From Arabidopsis thaliana (taxonomy: Eukaryota > Streptophyta > Magnoliopsida > Brassicales > Brassicaceae), in assembly GCF_000001735.4 (NCBI RefSeq), contig NC_003071.7, positions 10,161,151 to 10,225,150 of the forward strand: DNA of 64,000 bases, written 5' to 3'. Every line of letters starts with the position of its first letter. Position 1 is the stretch's first letter. The notes beneath the pieces were generated by a model. The model saw nothing but the letters and a program-made list of their open reading frames with translations. It was not told where the DNA came from and did no database searches. Of this stretch, positions 12,473 through 24,078 are shown piece by piece. Made by a program: the position numbers and the translations under genes.

Positions 12473-13405
12473 GATAGCTTTCATTCCCCTAAGAACTGAA
12501 CAGATGATTTCGCTAGACGAGAAACTTTTCTTGTATCGATGACGAATCAGACGACAAGAAGGCTTGCAATTCAATCTCAGATTCTTGCTGCTGCTGATGA
12601 TTCTTTTGCATAACTTAAAGTGGCTAACACTTGAAAACAAAGGATGTAACAATTAGAGATTTTTTGTTGGTTTTAGTTAGGGATTATGGTGCTACTTTGA
12701 AGTTTGATTTCTAAAAACATGAAATATCTTTGTAGATTATGGTGCAAGTTTAATAAAGGCTTAAAATGTTTTAAGTTGAGCCGTTTATTCATAAGTTGCG
12801 AATTCAATTATGAAAAAAAAAAAAAAAAAAAAAACACTACAATTGGAGCAAAGAAGTAGATGTATAGGGAATCTAGAGCATTAGAATAGTTTAGTCCCAA
12901 TAAGTAAAAAAATTGCTAGTCTCATAAATATTTTACTTATAATATAATATCTCTTAAAACGGATAAAATCTCAATCCCAAATAATAAATTTACCCCTTCA
13001 ACATTACATGCCAATTTGAAAACTAATTAAGAGATTTGTTTTTATTATAGGTAACTCAAGATCTTAATGATCTTCTTATAGCCCTTATAGGAAGGTCCGG
13101 ATATTTCATTCCAATTGACATACAAATTTTCTTCAGTCAATTTACCTAATTTAAGATCTATAACTTCAGAAGTTGGATTATTTTCTACTAAAACGGGAAT
13201 TGTTTGTCTTAACAGAAATAAATAACAAGATTGGTACATAATTGCACCTTTTTTAGCTCTACTTATTTTTGGTAAATCAATTCAAGGCTTAGATTTAGAT
13301 AAAGTTTAAGCATGTTTTTCTCTATTTTGTTCTTCTATAAATTACTCTGTTTTAAGCCAAATAAAAAAACAAACACAAATACCAAAAACAAGTCATAAGA
13401 ATCAA
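12473..13405. other. Spacer between the HAD and polygalacturonase-like genes
   Basis: It holds the HAD 3' UTR (to about 12770), a run of A at about 12813-12833, and AT-rich DNA. An open minus-strand frame at 13045-13239 matches nothing I know and has no gene-like context. Confidence 0.5.
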
Positions 13406-15339
13406 ATGGAGTTCTCTATCAATCCTTCAACTCTAAAGGTAACGTTATTTTAAACAATGTCATCCTCCTAAACATGTTTTGAAAGTGAGTTTAATTTGTG
13501 AGAACATTCAAAATATGGTTTAATTTTTTCTTCTATTCAACAGATGATTCGGACAAGTTTTTGTATATTAGTAGTTTTGGCAATTAGTAGTTTTTCGATG
13601 ATGGAAGCTCGGGATCTAGCTAGCAAAGGAAAGACAAATATTGAATATATGGCGTTGAATTGTCGAAAACATACCGCAGTTTTGACAGAATTTGGAGCAG
13701 TTGGTGATGGAAAGACCTCGAACACAAAAGCGTTCAAAGAAGCCATAACCAAGCTTGCTCCAAAGGCAGCCGACGGTGGAGTGCAACTCATTGTTCCACC
13801 AGGAAAATGGCTAACCGGAAGTTTCAACCTCACCAGCCATTTTACTTTGTTCATCCAAAAAGGTGCAACTATTCTTGCTTCTCAGGTATGAATGATTTCC
13901 ATTTTTGCATTATATAAAACTGAAATTAGATAAATATATTTTGTGTAAGGAATTAGTCATTTATTTACATGTTTTTTATTTTGTGGTTTTTCAAAAAATA
14001 GGATGAATCTGAATATCCAGTGGTTGCACCTTTGCCATCATACGGACAAGGAAGAGATGCAGCAGGACCAACATTTGCTAGTCTAATCTCTGGCACAAAC
14101 CTAACTGATGTTGTTATCACCGGTAAGGTTAACCAAATTAATAATACAACAATTTAATGAATTAGTAGCAACAGTTTGGTGCTTTAACGACCAAGAATCA
14201 ATGATATAAGATCTTAAGAATGTATTTTACGTATAAAGACTAGAATTAATGGAATTTATTTGGTTAGGTAACAACGGAACGATCAACGGGCAAGGAAAGT
14301 ACTGGTGGGTGAAGTATCGCAGTGGTGGATTTAAGGGGATCACAAGACCTTACACAATCGAGATCATCTTCTCTCAAAACGTTCAGATCTCGAACATCAC
14401 AATCATCGATTCGCCTGCATGGAATATTCATCCTGTATATTGCAACAATGTCATCGTCAAAGGCGTTACCATTCTTGCTCCTATCGATTCTCCTAATACC
14501 GATGGAATCAACCCTGGTAAGTCCATATCCCACGCCACATTATATCAAAACGCTCTGATTTTTTGTTTGTGTTTCTAATCATCATATTGGCTTTATATTT
14601 TCACATGGCATTGTCATTTTGTTTTGACACACTTTTTTCTTCTTTATTAGATTCATGCACCAACACATTGATAGAAGACTGTTACGTAGTCTCGGGAGAC
14701 GATTGCATCGCCGTGAAGAGCGGTTGGGATCAGTTTGGTATCAAAGTCGGCATGCCAACTCAACAATTGTCTATCCGACGGCTCACATGCATCTCTCCCG
14801 ACAGCGCTGGAATAGCACTCGGAAGTGAAATGTCCGGTGGAATCAAAGACGTTAGAATCGAAGACATTACATTACTTCAGACACAATCCGCTATCCGAAT
14901 CAAAACCGCGGTTGGTCGTGGTGGTTATGTTAAGGATATTTTCGCCAGGAGGTTCACAATGAAAACAATGAAATACGTTTTCTGGATGAGCGGTGCTTAT
15001 AACCAACACCCCGCTTCCGGTTTTGATCCCAAGGCTATGCCCGTGATTACGAATATCAACTACCGTGACATGACCGCGGATAATGTCACGCAACCTGCGA
15101 GGCTCGATGGGTTCAAGAACGATCCTTTCACAAAGATATGTATGTCGAATATAAAGATTGATTTGGCTGCTGAGCCGAAGAAGTTGTTGTGGAATTGTAC
15201 AAGCATCTCTGGAGTTTCGAGCAAGGTTACACCTAAACCGTGTAGTTTGTTGCCGGAGAAAGGAGCACCGGTGGACTGTGCTTTTCCGGTTGATAAGATT
15301 CCTATTGAATCTGTTGTCCTGAACAAATGCTCTGCTTAG
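13406..15339 (+). CDS. Polygalacturonase-like glycoside hydrolase (GH28, pectin-lyase-like fold)
   Basis: Predicted secreted beta-helix enzyme acting on cell-wall pectin (homogalacturonan). Exons are 13406-13438, 13544-13885, 14002-14122, 14268-14516 and 14651-15339, giving 477 residues. Two in-frame starts are possible: the ATG at 13406 adds 11 residues (MEFSINPSTLK), while the ATG opening exon 2 at 13544 gives a cleaner signal peptide (MIRTSFCILVVLAISSFSMM). GH28 motifs in order: SPNTDGINPDSC (Asp), SGDDCIAVKSG (paired Asp), and SAIRIKT (the RIK substrate-binding motif). The usual GHG histidine motif is replaced by SAGIALGSEMSGG, as in a large plant subgroup of putative polygalacturonases. 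Cysteine-rich C-terminus. From memory At2g23900. Hydrolytic activity is inferred from fold and motifs only. Confidence 0.93.
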
Positions 15340-16751
15340 AGATTGTGAACGGAGATAATACTAATTTCCTCATAAATATATATACATTGTCTTTTTGCAA
15401 TGTATATTAATTCCCTTAGAAGAAAATGTCCCAGCTGTTATTTTATAAAGCTGATGGGTACATGCAATGGTTTTAGAATACGCATACGAAATTATACAAT
15501 CAGTTTCGTGGAATTAAATTAAAGTTTGAAACGACGATTATAAGCATATGTATCGAATTAGAGATTAAGCTTTCCTAGTTTTGTCTAGGATTGAATTCTT
15601 ATGCGAGAGATGAAAATGTGATCTAAGCATCGCTAGACCCTAAACATTAATGGATAACAAAAGGATGTGTGTTATATCTACATGGAATTTTTATGTCACA
15701 TATCAAATTTTATGTATAGTTTAAAATGTAATTAAGTCCTTATCAAAACATATATGTTTGGTTAGTGTTATACTGTAATTGATGTTTTTTTTACAAATAT
15801 GTTAAATAGCGCATTGCATGGTTTATCACATTAACCAATGTTTTTGTGCTTGATGGCTCGATTTATGCGATGTGCTAAGTTGTCTTAGAAGACGGATCCT
15901 CGGTATATATTCTTGTGACCTAAAGATATCCCACGGGCGACATCGCAACTAATTGATATGCAGAATAGACTAATAGTACAAAATTTGTCCGTATCACATA
16001 TTTTTTATGTCACTAGTTACTATAAAAAATAATTAAAATACAAGTCAACACATAACAAAAAGAATTATAAACTAATAAAATGATTAAAGTCGTTGATTAG
16101 TTTAAAATCTGCAACTAAAAATGATAATATTTGCAATAATATTTTTCATTTTTATATTCCCTTTGTTCTACTCGTTTTATCTAATTATGTTTGGTTGGCA
16201 CAACATATATATTCATTTTGATAATTCTACCTATCTTTCTTTTAAGAACACTTGTCAGAATTCAGAACGTAAGATAAAGCTAACTCACAATGTCATCGTA
16301 AATCATCTTCACACCACAATCGCTACCTACTAACTTCTAGCTACTTTGTTGTCAACTTCTCATATTAACCTTCTCTTTTTTCACTATAGTATTTGAATCC
16401 AAATTACTAATTTATTTAAATATAAACTTTAGAAATATTAAAATAATAATAGTTTAAAAATAACTAATACTACAAAACATTAAAAAAAAAGAATTACGTT
16501 TTTCAATCAATTATTTATTATTCTGTTTTTTTTTCCACCGGTCAATGGATTAACCAACAACACAAAGCCATATAGTAAAACAAGAAGATGAGTAGGTTGG
16601 GAGCGTGCAACAATGAAATAGTTCACCCACCTTTCTCCTATTTATTACTACTTCCTTCTCCTCACGTCTCTCCTCTACATAGTAAGACCCAACTAAATAT
16701 CTTCTTTTCTCTCCATACACTTTTTCCAGATATTTCTAATCAACAAAACTG
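15340..16751. other. Spacer with no gene seen
   Basis: AT-rich DNA with the 3' UTR of the polygalacturonase-like gene at the left and the promoter of the reductase-like gene at the right. A 70-codon open frame at 16121-16333 is hydrophobic, low in complexity and unlike any known protein. I see no RNA gene. Confidence 0.6.
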
Positions 16752-18639
16752 ATGAATCAAGAAAAGACCATTTCTTGTTGTTGTGTTCTTGATGCTTCCA
16801 CTTATGTTGGTTTCTGGATTCTCAAGAGATTGCTCACTAGAGGTTACTCTGTTCACGCAGCTATCCGTAAAAACGGTAAAAAAATCTATCAAACTCTTTT
16901 TTCAATTGATTTCAAGGATTTTGAGACAAATGATTTGTTTATCTGGCCAAATTCACTAATGGTGCTATAAAGTTTCCAACCTTTAATTGGTTCCAATCAA
17001 TTTTTGAGGCAATGGGTTCAAGTTCACTTATGGGTACAATCAAATTTAGATGGAATCTTGTTGCAAGGGTTTTTTTTTTTTCTCTCTAATGAGGATTTTT
17101 GGTAATAGGGGAGAGTGTGCTTGAAGAGAAAATCAGAGACATGGAAGCTAACGAAGAGAGATTAGAGGTTTATGATGTGGATGTGTTAGATTACCAAAGT
17201 ATCCTCATTTCTCTCAACAATTGTAATGCTGTCTTCTGTTGTTTGGATAATCCTGAAGGGTACGATGTGAGTATTTTAGTGTTTCTCACTCACCACTTCT
17301 CTGTAATCTCTCTTTTTTTTTGTGTGGTTTGGGGAAATTGAGATTTTGTTTATGAAATGATGTGAAATTAGGAGGAGAAGGAAGTGGATTTGGAGGTGAG
17401 AGGAGCTATTAATGTGGTGGAAGCATGTGCAAGAACAGAGAGTATAGAGAAGATTGTGTTCTCATCTTCGTTAACTGCTGCAATTTGGAGAGATAACATT
17501 GGAACTCAGAAAGATGTTGATGAGAAGTGTTGGAGTGATCTTGACTTCTGTCTCAAAAAAAAGGTATTTTAGTTCAACTCTTTTTGGTTCATTCATTTTC
17601 TTGAAAAGTTCAAGACATTTATAAACATGTTGGACCCACAGTTTATTCATATTCATATATGATAGTTTTGACATAGAATGAACAATTATTTCATGTACCT
17701 TTTCATCAATCAATCTGAAATGTATTATTTAAATTATTGTTATTTTGAAATTACAAGATACCATATTATTTGTTGAACTTCTAAAACTTTGGGGGTAGTG
17801 AATCTTTGTTGGAAAAGTAAATCAAAAATTGGGTCTTCATGTAATGTATTTGACATTTGTCATAATGTCATGTGTTTATCTTAGACTCATTTTGGTCAAG
17901 ATTCAATGTAAGACTGCCTTAATAAAATATTAAAGAGGTCAAAACTCTAACTAAATCCTACCTAGATCATATTTTAGAATAGTACTTAATTTAATTTTGT
18001 AACTACTTTCTTAATCACAGTTGTGGCATGCTCTTGCGAAGACACAGTCCGAGAAGGCAGCTTGGGCATTAGCCATGGATCGTATGGTCAACATGGTTTC
18101 GGTTAACCCGGGCCTCATCGTTGGACCATCAGTGGCTCAACACAACCCAAGACCGACCATGTCTTACCTCAAAGGTATATATATATATTATTATTTTTTG
18201 ACAATCAGGTACATATATATACTACATTCATGTAACTAATAATGTAATTGTTCTGGCTATGTATGTGATTGTAGGAGCTGCACAAATGTATGAGAACGGT
18301 GTGTTAGCGTACGTAGATGTTGAATTTGTAGCGGATGTTCACATTCGAGCATTCGAGGATACTTCGGCTTGTGGTAGATACTTTTGCTTCAACCAAATTG
18401 TGAACACGGAAGAAGAAGCTCTCAAGCTTGTACAAACTCTATCTCCTTTAATACCTATGCCACCAAGGTAATTATTATTACTATTATTGTTATTATCATT
18501 ACTACTATATAATTTATTATTTTATAGTTATAATATATGATTTAGGCATGAGAAAGAAATGCAAGGAAGTGAAGTTTATGAAGAGAGATTGAGAAACAAG
18601 AAACTAAACAAGCTGGTGGAAGCTGGATTTGCTTGTTAA
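16752..18639 (+). CDS. Cinnamoyl-CoA reductase-like Rossmann protein with altered catalytic residues
   Basis: Member of the extended short-chain dehydrogenase group related to cinnamoyl-CoA and dihydroflavonol reductases. Exons are 16752-16875, 17109-17266, 17372-17563, 18021-18174, 18275-18467 and 18546-18639, giving 304 residues. The N-terminus has the beta-alpha-beta layout, but the dinucleotide loop reads VLDASTYVG, so the first glycine of the usual GxxGxxG is Asp. The IVFSSSLTA strand supplies the expected serines. The catalytic YxxxK reads H-ALA-K (WHALAKTQSEKAAW), with His for the Tyr, while the Lys remains. VNPGLIVGPS and the C-terminal fold are conserved. Known CCR enzymes use the Tyr, so ordinary NADPH-dependent CCR activity is doubtful. 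From memory At2g23910, with a close paralog At4g30470. Function unknown. Confidence 0.9.
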
Positions 18640-21171
18640 TTACATGAAGAGAGATGTTATAAATTAAAGGGCAAGAAAATAACAAAGAAATTTTATAGTA
18701 AGAGTTGTTTGTTTACTTATTTTTTTAATTATTGTACTCTCAATTCAGTATTTTATATATCTATATTTTATTTTATTTTGAAATGAAAGGAAAATATGTG
18801 TTACTCATAGAAAAGTGAGTATTTTTTTTTTGGTTTTAATGTGAGAAAAGTGAGTATTTATTACTTGTATGTCATTATTTATGGAATATATGATGAGGCT
18901 AGGTAGCAACAAATAATAAGAAAATGAGAAAAGCATTATACAGTTTTGTACTAAACTACACATTTGCAAGCTAAGAAGGAAATAAATTTTGACATGTGCT
19001 TGATGTAATTTATGAGTTGTCAACTTTAAAGTATATAGCTAACTGTTGATGAATGATTTATCATTAACATTTTTAAAAAAAATTAGATACAATTTGAAAC
19101 GTGTAATAAATGATGAGCATATATCCATACATTTTGTTTGTAATGGGTTTCTGATTTATCCACACTTCAGTTTCTGCAAGCTGTGATGTTAGACATGATA
19201 AAATCACACAAACAATTCAGAGACATACAAAATCAGGATTGTGAAGCAGGATTTAAAGTATATAGCTTAGTTTTTTTTGTATTTTTTTTTAACAGCAAAA
19301 TCAATATTCACGTTTTAGACATCAGAAAATGAAGCAGGATTTGCAAGTTTGAGAGTTAAAAGTCAGTCATTAACAAAATCAAAATCTCAAATGCATCCAC
19401 GATTTATTAATACAACATAAATAATGCAATACGATCCAAAAGAAACTACAAAAATAAAATTTAAGGTTCGGTCTTCTCAAAAAAGATCAAGGTTTTGTCT
19501 TCTTGGTATGTCCATCATGAAGTTTCTTCTATGGGACGTTCTTTAAATTTGCATGATATAGATCAAGATGGGTTGTTGCCATATGCGAGGATGATGTTGA
19601 ATTGCCTCTGCTGGACCAACGTTTCAAGGACACTAAAATTTTAATGTCTTTGGCAGGACCGGCTATAAAATTTTGGGGTCAAAACTCAAACAAAATAATT
19701 TAAGATTATTAAAAAAAAAAGTGGAGCCAATTATCGTAAAATAAAAGTATTATTAACAGTATATTGAAATTTTAAAGTCTTGAACCACACTTTTGATCAT
19801 ATGAGATAATATGTTTTGGTGGTGTTTTAAGAGCAAAACTAAAGGAGATGGGAAACTCGATATTTGGTCGATGTGGGATGAGTGTAGACAACTTCAAGGC
19901 TGTGAAGATCCCAACACCGGCTCTTACTCCATTTCTTTTCAAAACTAGTCGATACATTCTCATACACAACTTATTATTAATAGGTTTCAGTGTTTTACAT
20001 CAACCAATTTTATATTAATCGTTTATTTATATTTATTTTGTTGTCGATGAATCGGTATTAGAAATTGAGAGCTTGTGGCATGGTATATCTGTACATTCAA
20101 GTATTACAGTGGAGAAATTTTTATTTTGGACTGATATATTGTTGTTATCCCGAGCTAAATTTGTAAATAGGAAACACAAATTGAAACTTATAAAGTAAAT
20201 CGCGAGAAAAATCAATTGATTATTAGAGAAATACTAAACAATCTGAAATGCAAATCGTTCGCTCAAAGTAAGCTCACGATTACACAACGATCAACATAGA
20301 CTGCTATTGCTACATCACCAGAGTATTTCTTTGTCTCTCTCTCAACAATCTAGAAAAGCATAAAGCTTATGAGATGTAAAGGTAGAAAAATTTAGAGAAA
20401 TATTTATCATTTTTCAATTAAAAATATAATAAGAGAAAAATGATAATGCATTATGTTTAAATAATATATATATATAAAGAAAAAAATTTAACCTTGTGAA
20501 ATTTATAATTTTGTTAGTCTAAATATAGTATATGTAGATAAAATATAAAATTAGTGAGTATAATAGATGTGTCACCACTTACCACTTATTACCTAAATTA
20601 AATTCATTATAATGCATATTGGTGGCAGAAAAATTGTATATGTAATGCTGAAAAACAAAATGGTATATGTAATATCATTCGATAGAAACAATTCGAACAA
20701 TTGGCCGCATTAGAACTACAATGACATAAAAATGTCTTCGTCATTTTAATTTTTTTCTTATCATTTTTGATGTTGTGGTGAAATTTTAGTGTAACTTTTA
20801 AAATTTATCGATTGGTGAAATCAAAAATATTTGATCAATTGGTTAGACGCTAAATATTTGATCAATTGGTTAGACCACAACAAAAATATTTAATTAATTG
20901 GTTAGACGATTGTAAGATATTACATCAGATTAATAGCGTCTAGAGAATACACTTCGACGAAAAAGGAAAATCACTTAAAAAAAAAAAAAAAAATACACTT
21001 CGACGAAACATGTCAATAGTCATATGAGTTGGGCCTTATAGTTTATTGGGCCTGAGTAGATTATTGGGCTTAAAGGAGTAGTAAAAAACAAGAAGACGCT
21101 AACACTAGACTTCCAAAAATCAAAACTTTAGGGTTTCAGAGCAAACTCTGTCTTCTTCAAGCCGAGAGCGA
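18640..21171. other. 2.5-kb spacer with small repeats
   Basis: I see no convincing gene. It holds a 3-unit short repeat (20823-20909, separate entry) and, at about 19653-19740, sequence resembling a hAT-type terminal motif (AGGACCGGCT followed by AAAATTTTGGGG), for which I could not find a partner end. A transcribed gene of unknown type cannot be excluded; I recall an uncharacterised locus (At2g23920) near here but cannot place its exons. Confidence 0.45.
20823..20909. repeat. Three tandem copies of a ~27-bp AT-rich unit
   Basis: The unit AAATATTTGATCAATTGG plus TTAGACG occurs at 20823-20850 and 20852-20876, and as a variant (TAATTAATTGG) at 20883-20909. Each copy holds ATTGGTTAGAC. It is about 300 bp upstream of the SmG promoter motifs. 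No function is evident. Confidence 0.75.
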
Positions 21172-21180
21172 AAACCCTAA
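21029..21180 (+). promoter_or_regulatory. Site II and telo-box promoter of the SmG gene
   Basis: Three TTGGGCC/TTGGGCT motifs lie at 21029, about 21046 and about 21063, followed by TTTAGGGTTT near 21128 and AAACCCTAA at 21172-21180, just before the ATG at 21203. Site II plus telo-box is the recognised Arabidopsis arrangement for genes expressed in dividing cells (TCP-bound Site II). Confidence 0.7.
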
Positions 21181-21202
21181 GCTCAATTCCGATTTTGCAA
21201 CT

Positions 21203-21876
21203 ATGAGTCGTTCAGGTCAGCCTCCGGATCTTAAGAAGTAAGCCCTTGTTCTTATTTCTCTCTTTCTGTTTCTATATCTTCGTGTTTCTGATTTAATTTT
21301 TGTGCTTAATCTGTTGTTTGTTTTTGTTTCGTTCGATGCAGGTACATGGATAAGAAGCTCCAAAGTAAGTTCAATATCTTCATCTTCTTTTATCGATAGT
21401 TAGGGAACTTCAGTTTTGTATAACACATTAGCTGAGATGTGATTGCAACTTTATTCTGTGAATCGAACTGGATTTGGTATTACTGATTTTAGTTATAGTG
21501 TCTAGAATCGAACTCAAAGTAGTTTTTTTTTGGTGATTGTGTTTTGATTTTAGCAAAGAGTGGATTTTTTCTTGATGTGTTGAGATTGATGAATTGTATT
21601 TGAAATGCAGTCAAGCTTAATGCTAACCGAATGGTTACTGGAACTCTTCGTGGGTTTGATCAGTTCATGAATCTTGTTGTGGATAACACTGTTGAGGTGA
21701 ACGGTAACGACAAAACCGACATCGGGATGGTGGTAAGTCTCTCGATTCTGTGTCCCTTTGTCGTTAATCTTCTGCTGCTCTTGACTGATGTTTTACTTTG
21801 GTTTTGGGAGCAGGTGATTAGAGGAAACAGCATTGTCACTGTTGAAGCTCTTGAACCAGTGGGCAGATCTTCTTAG
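21203..21876 (+). CDS. Small nuclear ribonucleoprotein G (SmG)
   Basis: Core Sm protein of the spliceosomal U1, U2, U4 and U5 snRNPs; it sits in the seven-member Sm ring on the U-rich Sm site of the snRNA. Four exons (21203-21237, 21342-21364, 21611-21732, 21814-21876) give 80 residues, the usual SmG length. The Sm1 motif spans residues of [19 protein letters not shown], and Sm2 is visible as [14 protein letters not shown]. The start is fixed by [18 protein letters not shown], the family N-terminus. Tiny exon 2 (23 bp) encodes YMDKKLQ. The 3' end, including the last codons, is repeated downstream (separate entry). From memory At2g23930. Confidence 0.97.
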
Positions 21877-22230
21877 CTCGTTATATTCATTGGTTATGAT
21901 CTTTTTGTACTAAGCACTAGCTATGAGAAATCTTGGTGGTAGATTCGCAGTTACGATGAATTGATTCTGTAAGAAGTCTACATGAATACTCTTTTCTTGT
22001 ACTAAAAAGATTGCAATGAACCCCCACCGATGAATGTGATGGCTTGTACTTTTCACTCTTGATACAATGCTCAAACCTCTATTAGTCATCTTCTTAGCTT
22101 GGTTTATGCATCCATAGTCATCTTTGTTTTGGTACTAAGCATTAGTTCTGAGGAAACTTGATGGTAGATTTGCAGTTATTATAAATTGATCAAGAAGTCC
22201 ACATCAATATTCTTGTGCTTTTACTCTGGA
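21868..22230 (+). repeat. Imperfect direct repeat of the SmG gene's 3' end
   Basis: The block at about 21868-22010, beginning with TCTTCTTAG (the last codons and stop of SmG) and containing GTACTAAGCACTAG and GGTAGATTCGCAG, recurs at about 22089-22230 with TCTTCTTAG, GTACTAAGCATTAG and GGTAGATTTGCAG. The offset is about 221 bp and the copies differ by many substitutions and small indels. It is a local duplication of the 3' UTR with the final codons. Confidence 0.8.
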
Positions 22231-22574
22231 TCCACTGCTTTGATCTTATATCTTCATCCCTTCTGTTAATGCTTAGTTGCTCTTTTTCTCTTTTTGTAAT
22301 GAATGAGACTTTAAAGAAGACAAAAAATGCAGACAATGTAAAATGCAAAGAACATAAACAAGTCTTACATGTTGAGTTCATTGCCGAGAGGCTCCCATTT
22401 ATCATGAGCGATTAGGACGACATCGATTTCAACCATGTTGACACAAAGTTTACTGAACTTGAAACAGAATGTGTATCAAAACTTGAAAATGTGATTGTGT
22501 CACTGTCAAGCACATAACCTAAATTTTACGATCTTTCCCAAAGCGCCAAAAGTAAAGCGGACAAGCGAATTCTA

Positions 22575-22900
22575 CGAAACCAACAAGCCGCCACTGTGAG
22601 TGTCTCTCTCTCGCTCCCTCTCCCTCCCTCTCCCTGAAAGATTATCATGCTTCTTGTGGTGAAGCTGATGGCTTTTCCTTGATTTCAGTACATTGCAAGT
22701 CTTAGTCAGGCACTGGCCTATTGTCATGGAAAATGTGTGATTCACGGAGACATCAAACTTAATAATTTGTGATCATGAGGTATATATGGTTAAAGTGTTT
22801 TTGCATTGAGAATTCGGGATATTCATTATTTGCAGCTTCTTGTTAAGGATCCCTCAAAACAACTTTCCGTGGATTGTCAAGAACGCAGATCCGAAAGCTC
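22575..22900 (+). pseudogene. Relic of an Aurora-type mitotic kinase gene (AUR3-like)
   Basis: The exon end QQAAT (22581-22595) is followed by GT (22596), a pyrimidine-rich intron and ATTTCAG. The reading then continues YIASLSQALAYCHGKCVIH (from 22689), the Aurora kinase catalytic-loop region. The next residues read GDIKLNN and then stop, so the HRD arginine and PEN motif are lost. A second piece begins near 22833 with QLLVKDPSKQLS, and after a deletion and frame change PWIVKNADPK (22867-22896), the C-terminal end of the kinase. Most of the kinase domain between these pieces is deleted. Because an intron is retained, it arose from DNA duplication, not from a retrocopied mRNA. The parent is most like Arabidopsis AUR3 (At2g45490), by memory of its sequence. 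Confidence 0.87.
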
Positions 22901-23048
22901 AATTGGGCCTATTTACAGGCTTAGGCCCATATACTACTAGATTCATCGGAAGCGAAACAGTGAGCGTCGTTGTCTTTTTCAATAACCTCTGCTTCGCCGG
23001 AAAAACAAACAGACGACGACTATTGAGAGCTAAAATCCGAGATTAAGA

Positions 23049-23947
23049 ATGGCGAATCAAGGAGCGAAGAAACGAAAGGAAGAGAACGCCAAACACATGG
23101 CTAAGCTCCGTCGTATCATCATCGCTTCCAATGTATTTTCTCCTCTCCCATCTATACGTTTCCCAGATTTCTACGATTTTTCGCGATTCTTCATGAATTG
23201 AGAATTGGATTTTGTAATTTATGGTCACAGGCTGTGTATTTCGTTGTGAGGATGTTGATTTTCTACTCAAGCTTTACTTGGAAACATTGGATCGGTTTAG
23301 TGATAACTTCGCTGGCTTACGCGTTTCCTTATAAGCAGCTTGATCAAATGGCTAAACCTAGTGTTACTGATGATGGTGAGCTTATTGATGGTGGATTTGA
23401 CATGACCACTGGTGGAATCTGCGGGTACGTTTGTGTTAAATGAATCAACAAGAACCAAAAGCTAGCTTCTGTGTTATGGATTTGCATACTATGATGTTTG
23501 AGTTATGCATTTTGAATCATATGATGACCTTTGCAGATATTTGCACGATGTCATCTATATCACTTGCTTTGTTCAGCTAGCTTCCATCATCACTGGGAAG
23601 TTTTGGTACACGTATCTTGTGGTATGCGTGTTTGCTTAGTTAATAAACACAAATTGATACATAGAATTGGATTGAAATGATGTAACTTTTGTTTGGTTTT
23701 TAGATTCCTGCGTTTGGAGTGTATAAAGCTTCTGGTCTTATTCGAGGATTCATGTCACAAGGTTCAGAGGTAAATCTCATTTAGTTTTAAGTAGTATTAG
23801 CTTCTTTACACAATGCAAAAAGCTTTACTCTGTCTCTGTGGCGTTGAACTGTAGGGAGGTGTGGAAGATGAAAAGTCTCGTAAAAAGAGAGAGAAGATGG
23901 AGAGGAAAGCTTCGAGAGGGCAAGTCGTCAAGACGAGAACAAGATGA
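23049..23947 (+). CDS. TMEM208/SND2-family ER membrane protein (DUF788)
   Basis: Small membrane protein of the TMEM208 family. The yeast counterpart, Env10/Snd2, is a component of the SRP-independent (SND) route for inserting proteins into the ER membrane; in plants the role is inferred from that. Exons 23049-23132, 23231-23424, 23537-23621, 23704-23769 and 23855-23947 give 173 residues. The N-terminus is basic (MANQGAKKRKEENAKHMAK), followed by two close hydrophobic segments (residues about 29-55) and two more (about 95-125). The C-terminus is a strongly charged Lys/Arg/Glu tail. TTGGGCC motifs at about 22902 and 22922 lie in the short promoter, directly against the Aurora relic. It converges on the aspartic protease gene with only about 130 bp between stops. 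From memory At2g23940. Confidence 0.9.
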
Positions 23948-24078
23948 ATGTGTTGTTATAGAATACAACATGAATTTGGGGATGAGTATGTTCTTCAAAA
24001 TATACAAATGTGTTCAAAAGGTAAACTCTCTAAGCTTTCTGAGTCTCTTTTACATGGACATGTCTGCGTGTACAATAT

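Noticed and set aside
13045..13239. Minus-strand open frame considered as organelle-derived DNA
   Set aside because: No recognised organelle gene and no flanking organelle sequence.
19653..19740. hAT-like terminal sequence (AGGACCGGCT)
   Set aside because: No inverted partner and no 8-bp target duplication could be found nearby.
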